The notes beneath the pieces are model-generated. The model did not search any database, was not told where the DNA came from, and saw only the letters and a program-made list of their open reading frames with translations. From Pseudorhodoplanes sinuspersici (GTDB taxonomy: Bacteria; Pseudomonadota; Alphaproteobacteria; Rhizobiales; Xanthobacteraceae): DNA of 64,000 nt. The position numbers and the translations under genes were made by a program. The DNA lies in assembly GCF_002119765.1 (NCBI RefSeq), contig NZ_CP021112.1, forward strand, positions 986,501 to 1,050,500, written 5' to 3'. Within the stretch, counting starts at the first letter, position 1; each line of letters opens with the position of its first letter. Of this stretch, positions 1-8,273 are shown one piece after another.

Positions 1-345
1 TCGCAGCTTTCTTCCGAGCGGCACACCGCCCGCGGCATCGACGCTTCGCAACGAGAGATTGGCCATCAACAAGGGGCCAGCTTCTGACAATACGTCACCG
101 GCACCAGAATCTAGATAGCTCGAAATGACTTTGCCCCCAACGCGCCGCATGATTTCTATCATCGGTCGCCGCTCAGTCGGCAGGACGACAAAGTAGCTCG
201 ACGCCTTCTCTGCCGCCGCCATGTCCACTATTAACACCGGCAGAGCCAAGGAAGGTTGCCTCTCGCTTGCATTGATGATCCCGCTCATTTCTGCCGACAC
301 CTGCAACTTCAGACGTTCGGTCAGCCATGAACTGACCTCTGCCAT
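1..345 (-). CDS. Partial unrecognised protein, cut by the left edge
   Basis: An open frame with no stop runs on the minus strand from the window edge to about 441. The first usable ATG is at 345, and an AAGGAGG lies about 14 bases further upstream, a little far for a standard ribosome site. The 115 visible residues start MAEVSSWLTERLKLQV and include IVDMAAAEKASSYFVVLP and GGVPLGRKLR. I do not recognise the family, and the C-terminus is missing. It is divergent from the Bug receptor at 473. The clean frame and protein-like composition support a real gene, but nothing assigns a function. Confidence 0.5.
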   Translation of the reverse strand, partial: MAEVSSWLTERLKLQVSAEMSGIINASERQPSLALPVLIVDMAAAEKASSYFVVLPTERRPMIEIMRRVGGKVISSYLDSGAGDVLSEAGPLLMANLSLRSVDAAGGVPLGRKLR

Positions 346-472
346 GACCTTACGCGCGTCCTCCTTGCTGCCATTGATTGGTGATGAAAGATTGATGCCG
401 CATCGCCCAATAAATGGTCTCGCTGTTGCCAGCCTTGCTCCTTACCATTCGGCGACAATTCGGAGAAAAATC

Positions 473-1468
473 GTGGACGACACCGTTGATCGCCGCGTGG
501 CTCTTGCGCTCGTATTCGCCTTGGCGGCAGGGATTGCCCCGTTTCCCGCCTTCGGACAGGGCAAATATCCCGAAAATCCAATCCGCCTCATTGTTCCCCG
601 ATCCGCCGGTGGCGTGGTCGATATTATCGGCCGGCAATGGGCGGAACGGGTGCGGACATCTATTGGCTCGGTGTTCGTTGAAAACATCGGTGGTGGCGGC
701 GGCACCATCGGAACCTCAGCGGCTGCGCACGCATCACCTAATGGCTACACACTGGTGATTGGAAGCACCAGCGACCTCGTCCTCAACCCGGTGCTCATGC
801 CAAACCTCACCTACGATGCGACCAAGGATTTCGTGCCGGTTTCCATCATGGCGATTTCAGTCGGCGCCATCATCGTCAATGCTGCGCTACCGGTGAAAAC
901 GCTGCCGGAGCTGGTCGCATTTGCGAAAGCCAATCCCGGCAAGCTTTCTTATGGATCAGCAGGCGCTGGCACCATGGCCAATCTCGCGGGTGAAATGTTC
1001 AAGCAGCTTACCGGGCTGCCTGAGATCGTTCACATCCCTTACAAGGGCGCCGCACCTGGACTTGCCGACCTCGTCGCTGGCCACATTCCGATGGTGGCCG
1101 CGACCATATCGGAAGCAGCGATTGAGCTGCACAATTCCGGCAAGGTGCGTATCCTGGTGGCAGCCTCAGACCAGCGCATTACGGCCGTGCCGGACGTGCC
1201 AACCAGCGCTGAAGCAGGTTATCCAGGTTTCATTGCGCAGCTTTTCATGGGCCTGTTTGCGCCGGCAGGTACGCCGAAGCCGATTATCGATCAACTTGCA
1301 AAAGCAACCCATGAAGTGATGGCCGACAAAGACTTTCAGTCCAAGCTGACAGCACAGGGCTATGAACCGGTCGTCAATTCTGATCCAACTAAGGCGGCCG
1401 AATACATGCAGGAAGAACGAGCTCGCTGGACCTCGGTGCTGAAAGCTTCAGGAATGAAAACGAATTGA
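473..1468 (+). CDS. Bug-type tripartite tricarboxylate receptor (periplasmic)
   Basis: Periplasmic solute-binding protein of the Bug/TctC family, which usually captures carboxylates. The open frame extends to 221, but that part overlaps the divergent gene. The GTG at 473 is preferred because a signal peptide follows at once: hydrophobic ALALVFALAAGIAPFPAFG, cleaved near residue 28. Family marks are PIRLIVPRSAGG near the mature N-terminus, SYGSAGAGTMANLAGEMF and IPYKGAAPGLADLVAGHI. The usual PFPPGG stretch is PRSAGG here, so ligand contacts may differ. No TctA or TctB membrane subunit is in the window, as is common for orphan Bug proteins. It may supply substrate to the catabolic genes on the other strand. 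Confidence 0.85.
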   Translation: MDDTVDRRVALALVFALAAGIAPFPAFGQGKYPENPIRLIVPRSAGGVVDIIGRQWAERVRTSIGSVFVENIGGGGGTIGTSAAAHASPNGYTLVIGSTSDLVLNPVLMPNLTYDATKDFVPVSIMAISVGAIIVNAALPVKTLPELVAFAKANPGKLSYGSAGAGTMANLAGEMFKQLTGLPEIVHIPYKGAAPGLADLVAGHIPMVAATISEAAIELHNSGKVRILVAASDQRITAVPDVPTSAEAGYPGFIAQLFMGLFAPAGTPKPIIDQLAKATHEVMADKDFQSKLTAQGYEPVVNSDPTKAAEYMQEERARWTSVLKASGMKTN

Positions 1469-1661
1469 GATAGCCATAGTCCTCAGACAACGGCGCAATT
1501 AGTTCGACCCAACCTTCTCAGCTTAGATCTCGTCCGCAGTTAGCATGTAAGCGTGATGAGATCGCCGCCGGCACGGCAGACGGGCCAGTAGCGCTGTGCG
1601 TCATCGCCTCGTTTACTGAGGCGGTCAGCACCGGCTGCCACGCCGTCCATGCCCTGCGTCA

Positions 1662-3284
1662 TCAGTAAATTGAGGCGTAGCCATCCCGTCTTGAATCGCT
1701 CGCGGCGCAGTACCCCTCGATCGAAGGATCCCCCATACGCCAAATGAATTGGCCTGCGCCGAAATCTTGATAGCTGTCGTCGATAACGCTCATTTCGTGA
1801 CCCCGCGCAGCAAGGGCTTCGACCAATTTTGGATCCATCGTAGCTTCTACATTGATGTCCAAGCCGGCGTTGAAGCGCCACCGCGGCGCATCGCATGCAG
1901 CCTGAGGATTTTGATTGAAATCCAGCATGCGGATAAGCGTTTGCACATGGCCCTGTGGCTGCATGTTTCCGCCCATGACCCCAAAACTCATGACAGGAGC
2001 GCCGTCCTTCGTCAGAAACCCCGGAATAATTGTCTGAAACGGCCTCTTCCTCGGCGCGACGACATTCGGGCTTGCCGGATTCAAATTAAAGCCGTGGCCG
2101 CGGTTCTGAAGAGAAAGGCCCCACTCCGGCAGACAAATACCGGATCCAAACCCCATGAAATTGCTTTGGATAAAGCTGACCATCATGCCGCCTTCATCGG
2201 CTGCGGTCATGTATACGGTGCCGCCTCTGACCGGGTTGCGGGCCGCAAAGGGCTGGGCGCGCTTGATATCGATAAGTTTAGCGGCCTCTGCGAGATATCT
2301 GTCGTCAAGCAACTGTTCCGGGGTAACCCGCATGTGCGAAAGATCGGCGACATGGGCGTACGTGTCGGCGAAGGCCAGCTTCATCGCCTCGATTGCGATA
2401 TGTTGCACGTCGACGCCATCGACCGCGAGGCTAGAGAGATCGAAGTTCGACAGAATTCCAAGTGCCATCAACGCCGCGATCCCCTGCCCGTTAGGAGGGA
2501 TTTCGTGCAGCGTGTAGCCTCGATAATTCTTTGCAATCGGCTTGACCCATTCGACCCGGAAGGCTGCGAGATCAGCCGCCGTCATCACCCCGCCGTTCGC
2601 ACGAGCGTGCTTCTCGACCGCTTCCGCAATTTCGCCACCGTACAATGCCTGCCCTTTGGTCTCGATGATTGCGCGCAGCATCCGTGCGGCGCCAGGCAGC
2701 GTGACACGCTCGCCCACCCTGGGCGCGCGCCCAAGCGGCAAAAACATTTCGGCGAAACCCGGCTGTTTCGAGATTGATTCTTCGTTTGCCGCAGCTTCCC
2801 ACTTTTGTTGAACTACAGTTGGCGCTAGATATCCTCGCTCGGCAATTTCAATGGCCGGAGCGAGAATGTCGCCAAGCGACATCTTTCCGAAGCGTTCATG
2901 CAACGCGACCCAGGACGCGACCGCGCCCGGCACTGTTACGGAATCCCAACCCCGGGCCGGCGGACGGGTATGTCCCTCGCCATATTTCTTGATGAAATAC
3001 TGAAGCGACCAGTCTGCTGGTGACAATCCCGAGGCGTTAAGGCCGTGCAATTCCTTGCCGTCCCAGAGAATGCAATATGCGTCGGATCCAAAACCGTTGC
3101 TGCATGGCTCGACAATCGCCATAACCGCAGCGGTGGCGATGATAGCGTCGACCGCGTTGCCGCCGCTACGCAACATTTGCTGGCCGGCCTGCGCACCGAG
3201 AGGATGAGACGTCGAAACGACGCTACGGCCAAAGACCGGCAACCGTCGCGAAGGATAGCCGACGTTCCAATCGAAGCTTCTCAT
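1662..3284 (-). CDS. Gamma-glutamyltransferase family protein (YwrD-like)
   Basis: N-terminal-nucleophile hydrolase of the gamma-glutamyltranspeptidase family, which cleaves gamma-glutamyl or related acyl bonds after self-processing into two chains. The start MRSFDWN is chosen because related proteins begin just before the PSRRLPVFGRSVVSTSHPL stretch; an ATG 18 bases upstream is possible. The likely catalytic threonine is in GGTVYMTAAD, near residue 356, followed by MVSFIQSNFMGFGSG. No signal peptide is visible, so it is probably cytoplasmic like YwrD. It lies 31 bases after the PLP enzyme and is last in a run of same-strand genes. GGT plus a PLP lyase/synthase suggests, without proof, handling of gamma-glutamyl or cysteine conjugates. 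Confidence 0.87.
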   Translation of the reverse strand: MRSFDWNVGYPSRRLPVFGRSVVSTSHPLGAQAGQQMLRSGGNAVDAIIATAAVMAIVEPCSNGFGSDAYCILWDGKELHGLNASGLSPADWSLQYFIKKYGEGHTRPPARGWDSVTVPGAVASWVALHERFGKMSLGDILAPAIEIAERGYLAPTVVQQKWEAAANEESISKQPGFAEMFLPLGRAPRVGERVTLPGAARMLRAIIETKGQALYGGEIAEAVEKHARANGGVMTAADLAAFRVEWVKPIAKNYRGYTLHEIPPNGQGIAALMALGILSNFDLSSLAVDGVDVQHIAIEAMKLAFADTYAHVADLSHMRVTPEQLLDDRYLAEAAKLIDIKRAQPFAARNPVRGGTVYMTAADEGGMMVSFIQSNFMGFGSGICLPEWGLSLQNRGHGFNLNPASPNVVAPRKRPFQTIIPGFLTKDGAPVMSFGVMGGNMQPQGHVQTLIRMLDFNQNPQAACDAPRWRFNAGLDINVEATMDPKLVEALAARGHEMSVIDDSYQDFGAGQFIWRMGDPSIEGYCAASDSRRDGYASIY

Positions 3285-3315
3285 GGCAATCTCACACTTC
3301 ATTTCAATTTAAATT

Positions 3316-4410
3316 TCAAGCGGCGCGACCGAAGACGCCTTCGAGCCGTGTCAAGGCGGGCTCAATATTAAAGCCCCGCTCCGCGAGCCAGCGGTCGCTA
3401 AACAACGTTGATCTGTAGCGATCTCCGCTGTCACAGAGCAGCGTAACGATGGTTCCCTCGGCACCCGCTGAACGCATGCCTTCGATGAGTTGAAGGCATG
3501 CCCAGATATTGGTTCCGGTAGATCCTCCGCACAAGCGACCGAGAAGGTCACTGACCAGTCGCGCCGCTGCGATACTTGCTGCGTCCGGCACCGCGATCAT
3601 GCGATCGACAATTTCGGGGACGAACGACGGCTCGACCGTCATGCGTCCGATGCCCTCGATGACGCTGTCGCAACAATCTACGCGATGGATCGTTGGGTCG
3701 GCAAAGTGCCGATGAAAAACCGAGCCTTCCGGGTCCGCGACGCAAAGCTGCGTACAGTATTTGCGATAGCGAATGTAGCGCCCGATCGTGGTCGACGTGC
3801 CGCCGGTACCCGCGCCACAGACGATCCAGTCAGGGATCGGCCGCTCCTCCAGGGCAAGCTGTGCAAAGAGAGACTCGGCGATGTTGTTGTTGCCTCGCCA
3901 GTCAGTGGCACGTTCAGCGTAGGTGAACTGATCCATGAAGTGCCCGCCGATCTCACAGGCTAATCGTTTTGCTTCGCTTGAGACGTCGAACTGATCGACA
4001 AGATAAGGCTCGCCGCCGTGAAACGTAATCGCGGCAATTTTTTCCTGTGACGTCGATCGCGGCATAACGGCGATAAAACGCAGACCAAGCAAGCCGGCAA
4101 AATAAGCCTCGGAAATGGCCGTGGACCCTGACGACGACTCGACAATGGTCGTATCCGGGCCGATCCAGCCATTGCAGAGCGCATAAAGGAATAGCGAGCG
4201 GGCGAGCCGATGTTTAAGGCTGCCGGTCGGATGACTCGACTCATCCTTCAGGTATAGAGAGATACCGGGCGCTTTCGGCAGCGGGAGCCTTATGAGGTGC
4301 GTGTCCGCCGAGCGATTGATGTCGGCCTCAATGCGATCGACCGCCCACGCGAGCCAATTGCGGCAATCCGCTTCGGCCCGCAGTGCCTGGGACACGCCAG
4401 CGACAGGCAT
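3316..4410 (-). CDS. PLP-dependent cysteine synthase / Cds1-like lyase
   Basis: Fold-type II PLP enzyme of the cysteine synthase superfamily, about 364 residues. The Schiff-base lysine is in GSLKHRLA near residue 66, the substrate loop is SSSGST near 92-97, the phosphate-binding loop is GTGGT near 201-205, and a late CDSGDRY supplies the serine for the pyridine nitrogen. The N-terminal extension and PTGSLKHR motif resemble L-cysteine desulfhydrase Cds1 more than housekeeping CysK. Its ATG overlaps the ligase stop (TGATG); an in-frame GTG lies just before. It may split a cysteine-derived thioether or make an amino acid by beta-replacement. The substrate is unknown. Confidence 0.85.
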   Translation of the reverse strand: MPVAGVSQALRAEADCRNWLAWAVDRIEADINRSADTHLIRLPLPKAPGISLYLKDESSHPTGSLKHRLARSLFLYALCNGWIGPDTTIVESSSGSTAISEAYFAGLLGLRFIAVMPRSTSQEKIAAITFHGGEPYLVDQFDVSSEAKRLACEIGGHFMDQFTYAERATDWRGNNNIAESLFAQLALEERPIPDWIVCGAGTGGTSTTIGRYIRYRKYCTQLCVADPEGSVFHRHFADPTIHRVDCCDSVIEGIGRMTVEPSFVPEIVDRMIAVPDAASIAAARLVSDLLGRLCGGSTGTNIWACLQLIEGMRSAGAEGTIVTLLCDSGDRYRSTLFSDRWLAERGFNIEPALTRLEGVFGRAA

Positions 4411-5894
4411 CACGGTTTCCGCAGCTCCCCTTCGGCGCGTTGTCGTAATGCCGCGCGATCAATCTTGTTCGTGGAGGAAAGCAACATCGCGTCCAGAAAC
4501 CAGATGTGCCGGGGATGCTGGTAGGCAGGCGCATGCTCAAGCGCATATTGTTTGACAGTTGTTTCGTCCAGCTTTGCTCCGGGACGTCGCACGACAAATG
4601 CAACAGGTTTCGTTCCCTTGATATCGTCATCCACCGGAACAACGCAGGCCTGCATCACGTCGGGATGCGTCTCCAACATCGTCTCGACATCGCCGGGAAA
4701 TATATTCTCGCCGCCCGAAACGAACATGTCGTCCGTACGCCCGACAAAATAGTAGTATCCATCCGCGTCACGACGGAAAACGTCACTCGTGTCGTAAAAT
4801 CCGTCGGCCGTAACGGGCGACTTCGCCTCAGGTCGATTGTGATAGCCTAGCATGATCGCCGGGCTTTTCATTTGAAGTACGCCCAGGTCCGGCGCCTGGG
4901 GTCCCACAAGGCGCACGGCAACATCCGGCCGGGAAAGGCCGACCGATCCGCTCGGGGCTCCTCCCTTGTCCGAAAAAACAACCGGGCCGCCTTCAGTCGT
5001 TCCGTAGGCGTTGATGATGCGCGCGTTCGGTAGCAACTCGCGCGTCTGCGCAGCGAGAGTGTCGTTGACCGGCGCGGAGCCCATTCGGACGACGCGAACG
5101 CTGGACAAATCGGCTTGAGCGAGCGCTTCCTTCTCACGCAGCATCATGGCGATCATCGGAGGCACCGCGGTTATCCACGTGCACTTATATTTTCCGATCG
5201 CGGCGAGATATGCTTTCGCCTGAAACTGCGGCAAAAGCACAATCGTTGCATCGCTTAGACAGGCGAGAAACGCATTGGCAAGCGCATTCATGTGATATAG
5301 CGGCGCGGCGATCAGCATCCGCTCGCCTTTCAGGTTATCGTCGGCCATTCGCGCGCGCGCGACCCATAAATGCGAAGCGTGCGAAAGCAAAACGCCCTTC
5401 GGTCGGCCAGTCGAACCCGATGTATAAAGTATCAGTGCAGCTTCATCGTCCCGCGGTCGAATGGGCTCAATCGCGCCCGGATCAAGCCACGTCCGAAACT
5501 CCGGGCTTTCAAAAGCAACGGCAACTATTCCGTCGGGCACCTGACTGCGGCGTTCGGAATCGCAGAACACGACTATCGCGGCACTGTCTTCGATCACAAA
5601 GGCGATCGTCGATTTTGGAAATTTGAAATTGATCGGAACGGGCACGATACCTGCGCGCATCGCCCCGAGCGTGACCGCAATGTAGTCGGGACGATTGGCT
5701 GCGAGTAGGCCGATGCGATCGCCGCGCTTCAGGCCACGGCGAAGCAGGCCTCGTGCGACAGAGTCGGCCAGACGGTCAAGCTCGGCTCTTGAGAGAATGG
5801 TTTCCCGGCCGTCCAGATCAACACCGATAATCATTGGCGCGTCGGGATCACCGCTTCGATCAACGAGATCGCCAAGATTGAAAGTGTCACTCAT
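4410..5894 (-). CDS. AMP-dependent acyl-CoA synthetase / ligase
   Basis: ANL-superfamily enzyme of 494 residues that activates a carboxylic acid with ATP and CoA. The phosphate loop is [14 protein letters not shown], the adenine region is [10 protein letters not shown], the hinge region is [20 protein letters not shown] followed by [11 protein letters not shown], and the C-terminal catalytic lysine is in [12 protein letters not shown]. The lid domain is complete. It overlaps the VOC gene by eight bases upstream and the PLP gene by one base downstream, so the genes are very likely co-transcribed and translationally coupled. With the thioesterase and UbiD nearby it fits a CoA-dependent route for an aromatic or other organic acid. 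The substrate cannot be read from the sequence. Confidence 0.92.
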   Translation of the reverse strand: MSDTFNLGDLVDRSGDPDAPMIIGVDLDGRETILSRAELDRLADSVARGLLRRGLKRGDRIGLLAANRPDYIAVTLGAMRAGIVPVPINFKFPKSTIAFVIEDSAAIVVFCDSERRSQVPDGIVAVAFESPEFRTWLDPGAIEPIRPRDDEAALILYTSGSTGRPKGVLLSHASHLWVARARMADDNLKGERMLIAAPLYHMNALANAFLACLSDATIVLLPQFQAKAYLAAIGKYKCTWITAVPPMIAMMLREKEALAQADLSSVRVVRMGSAPVNDTLAAQTRELLPNARIINAYGTTEGGPVVFSDKGGAPSGSVGLSRPDVAVRLVGPQAPDLGVLQMKSPAIMLGYHNRPEAKSPVTADGFYDTSDVFRRDADGYYYFVGRTDDMFVSGGENIFPGDVETMLETHPDVMQACVVPVDDDIKGTKPVAFVVRRPGAKLDETTVKQYALEHAPAYQHPRHIWFLDAMLLSSTNKIDRAALRQRAEGELRKP

Positions 5895-6693
5895 CCGACG
5901 CGCTCCTGCATTCCAAACAAAGGCCCAGCGACTGGATGGTCAGAACGGCCCTGTTTTCCTCGGTCAACCTCCAGTTCACCTCTGGAGTGGCTGAGGCTGC
6001 CGCCGATATGATATCAAGGGCACCAAACACGAGGCCAAGCGCGGAAAAGCGCGACGTCTTTCCTGCAACAAACTCTATTCGAATTTTGTCAATTGTCGTG
6101 ACCTGCCAACCCGCGGAAGTTTGTTGCGGTGTCTGGCCCGCAACGACGGCGTATCGGGCCGCATCCCGTTCCGGCGACGGAGACTCGACCCGGATAATCT
6201 CTATTTGCCGAAAGCCGTTGGGATGCGTCATCCACTCGTCTCGCCAGACAAGCTGAGGCGTCAGGTGTTCGCAAAAATAGACGCGGCCGGCCGGGAACAA
6301 ATCATCCGGCAAACGAACTGTCCGAAACCTGGCATCGGCCACCTGTGTGCCCAGGTTAACCGGCCGCGAGAATGCGGTCGGGGTCGAGGGGGTAACTCCC
6401 GCTTTGGTGAGCAGCGCGTAAGTTTTGTCAGCATCCTCGCTCCGAAACACAAGCCCGTTGAGGCCAAAGGGACTGTTCAGAACGTCCTGCCGCTGCAATC
6501 CTTCAGTCGGCACTCCCACAAGCTCAAGGTAAGCGCCCGGCGTCATCATGAGATGATTAATAGAGCCCAGCGAGTGACGTCCGAGCGGCGTGAGGGTAAA
6601 TCCGAGCGTCGTGAAAATCGCCGCAGCACGTTCCATATCGCGTAGCGTATTGACAACGACGTGATCTACCGCCGCACGGGCACCTTTCTTCAT
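5887..6693 (-). CDS. VOC / glyoxalase-like domain protein
   Basis: A 268-residue protein of the vicinal-oxygen-chelate superfamily, glyoxalase-3-like group. The N-terminus VDHVVVNTLRDMERAAAIF and LGFTLTPLGRHSLGSINHL give the first beta-alpha-beta module. YLELVGVP supplies the typical glutamate metal ligand, and a second module follows (HLTPQLVWRDEW). Its ATG overlaps the thioesterase stop (ATGA). Such proteins are isomerases, dioxygenases or lyases, and the class cannot be fixed here. In this operon it probably rearranges a pathway intermediate. Confidence 0.8.
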   Translation of the reverse strand: MKKGARAAVDHVVVNTLRDMERAAAIFTTLGFTLTPLGRHSLGSINHLMMTPGAYLELVGVPTEGLQRQDVLNSPFGLNGLVFRSEDADKTYALLTKAGVTPSTPTAFSRPVNLGTQVADARFRTVRLPDDLFPAGRVYFCEHLTPQLVWRDEWMTHPNGFRQIEIIRVESPSPERDAARYAVVAGQTPQQTSAGWQVTTIDKIRIEFVAGKTSRFSALGLVFGALDIISAAASATPEVNWRLTEENRAVLTIQSLGLCLECRSASDE

Positions 6694-7115
6694 TTTGGTG
6701 CAGCAGTCATGTAGACACCGCGGCCGCTTGCCAGCAACCTGCCCTCGGTATCGAGGATTTGGGCTTCAGCGACGGAAAGCTGGCTTCCGAATTTTATAAC
6801 CTTGCCACGGCAGACAAGATCGCCTTGCATCGCCGCGCGGTGATAGTCTACGCGAAGGTCGACCGTCGGAACGCCACGACCGGTCTTCGATACCAAGGCC
6901 CAATCAGCTGTGAGATCAACAAGTGTCGCGAGAATGCCACCGTGGACATACCCTCGTTCGGCGTTAACAACCCATTCCGGGCGCCAAGTCGCCCTTATCT
7001 CAATCTCGCCATCACCGAGCTCGACCACCTTAAGTCCGAGCCACTGGTGAAATGGCCCGCGCAGCAACCGAGCCTCAACGTCTTCCTTTGTCAGAGGTGT
7101 AGTAATCTCACTCAT
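6690..7115 (-). CDS. PaaI-type hotdog thioesterase
   Basis: A 141-residue single hotdog-domain acyl-CoA thioesterase. The central helix is seen in YVHGGILATLVDLTADWAL, where the aspartate after ATLV is the likely catalytic acid. VDLRVDYHRAA and GKVIKFGSQLSVAEAQI form the later strands. These enzymes release aromatic or short acyl groups from CoA, often as a rescue step in phenylacetate-like pathways. Its ATG overlaps the stop of a decayed dehydrogenase remnant, the same coupling style as the rest of the operon. Confidence 0.87.
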   Translation of the reverse strand: MSEITTPLTKEDVEARLLRGPFHQWLGLKVVELGDGEIEIRATWRPEWVVNAERGYVHGGILATLVDLTADWALVSKTGRGVPTVDLRVDYHRAAMQGDLVCRGKVIKFGSQLSVAEAQILDTEGRLLASGRGVYMTAAPK

Positions 7116-7257
7116 GGCGTAACCACAATCTTTCCCATCACTTCACGATCGCGGATCAAGCGCAAACCTTCAGCCGCCTGTTCAAGTAAAAAATCCTTGT
7201 CGTAACCGGTTCAACTCGCCTTCTGAATCATGTCCATGAGAACGGAAAGATCATTAG
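7112..7257 (-). pseudogene. 3' remnant of an MDR quinone-oxidoreductase-like gene
   Basis: The minus strand encodes EQAAEGLRLIRDREVMGKIV followed by VTP and a stop. This is almost the exact C-terminus of the intact dehydrogenase at 13525-14541, which ends EEAAEGLRMIRDREVMGKIV then VTP. Further upstream SNDLSVLMDMIQK matches HENLAALMDMIQD of the intact copy. Between the two blocks an in-frame TGA and small indels break the frame. Homology stops at the GntR stop codon, so only about the last 48 codons remain. The remnant stop overlaps the thioesterase ATG, so the lost gene was probably first in that operon. Confidence 0.8.
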
Positions 7258-7260
7258 AGT

Positions 7261-8001
7261 CTAATCCCTGAGCGTCCGTGCCAGCGGCTGGAGCGGAATG
7301 GTTGCTGCTGCGTCTTTTAGACTCGCGAGAACTTTTTCCATCGTCATGCTGCGAAAAGTCTCAACGTGCTGACGCGCAAGTGCTTCCGCAGCATCGGCAT
7401 CCCCTCGCGCCAAATGCTCGATCAGCATCGTGTGGTCGCGTTCGATGTTTGGACGAACACCCTGAGCGCCAAAACCGAGCGCCACAAGGCGCGCCATTTC
7501 GTCAAGCAACCCGGAGAGCGTGCGTTGCAGACGTTCGTTCCCCGAAGCGATGGCGATCGCCATGTGAAAACTTTTGTTGGCTTCCCAGAAAAAATCGATC
7601 TGATTGCCAACATCCTCCGGCATCTGTCCGCGGCAAATCTGTTCAAGTCGTTCGAGCTGCGCCCGGTTGACACGACCCGCCGCGAGGCGTGCCGCGCACG
7701 GCTCGATCAATAGGCGCAGGCAAAAAATTTCCTCGACGTCCTTCACCGTCACGGGCGCGATACGGTACCCCTGTCGTGGGATGGAGGAGATCAAGCGGCT
7801 CTGAACGAGCCGCTGCAGCGCGATCCGCAAACTGGCTTTGCCGAGTGAATAGCGGTCCATGAGCCAGGGTTCAGTAACATGGGAGCCAGGCAAGATCCGG
7901 CACGAGACGATTTCTCGACGCAGCAAATCGTAAGCCTGATTGGCCCTGACGGCATCAGGCTGAGCGACAATATTGTCGTTATAATTTTTTGCGGAATTCA
8001 A
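7261..8001 (-). CDS. GntR-family regulator, FCD domain (paralogue 1)
   Basis: A 246-residue DNA-binding regulator. The winged helix is at roughly residues 20-85 (AYDLLRREIVSCRILPGS, LGKASLRIALQRLVQSRLIS, IPRQGYRIAPVT). The FCD effector domain follows, with FHMAIAIASGNERL and DHTMLIEHLARGDADAAE carrying likely metal-ligand histidines. The start is a TTG at 8001 behind an AGGA; no better start is in frame. It closely resembles the second GntR at 10106, so the two arose by duplication. It sits between ubiD and the CoA-ligase operon on the same strand and probably responds to a pathway acid. Confidence 0.9.
   Translation of the reverse strand: MNSAKNYNDNIVAQPDAVRANQAYDLLRREIVSCRILPGSHVTEPWLMDRYSLGKASLRIALQRLVQSRLISSIPRQGYRIAPVTVKDVEEIFCLRLLIEPCAARLAAGRVNRAQLERLEQICRGQMPEDVGNQIDFFWEANKSFHMAIAIASGNERLQRTLSGLLDEMARLVALGFGAQGVRPNIERDHTMLIEHLARGDADAAEALARQHVETFRSMTMEKVLASLKDAAATIPLQPLARTLRD
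7965..7978. promoter_or_regulatory. Perfect 14-base palindrome inside the gntR start
   Basis: CGACAATATTGTCG is a perfect inverted repeat covering codons 8-12 of the first GntR gene. It could be an internal autoregulatory operator, or chance in an AT-rich start region. No second copy was seen near the paralogue. Confidence 0.25.
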
Positions 8002-8046
8002 CGGTGCACATCCTGGCTGACCGACTGAGCATCGTACGTGTAATGC

Positions 8047-8059
8047 GTGAGCATCCTAC
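8047..8059 (+). promoter_or_regulatory. Candidate GntR operator, site 1
   Basis: GTGAGCATCCTAC lies about 46 bases upstream of the first gntR start. It matches 12 of 13 bases of a site before the second gntR (10073-10085, opposite strand) and partly matches 9954-9966. Recurrence near both paralogues suggests a shared operator. Binding is inferred. Confidence 0.4.
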
Positions 8060-8273
8060 GACAGAGGTTACACGATCTCAATACGTGAATCGGTACTTTT
8101 TTGGCGCAAAGTCTGACGGGGCTTCGATGCCGCTACCGACTGTGGACAGGGACTGTCATTTGCGGGCAACCTCGAACGTTATGACGTCTCCGCTTCACTG
8201 GCTCGACGTGGCAGGGTGCCGGTGCGGGCGTGCCAATGATCTTGACGGCATCGTAACCGTTCGATCTTTCATC

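Noticed and set aside
221-472. N-terminal extension of the first Bug receptor
   Set aside because: Overlaps the divergent edge gene and would bury the signal peptide; GTG 473 is better.
1749-2777. 342-codon plus-strand frame
   Set aside because: Antisense to the gamma-glutamyltransferase, which has all family motifs.
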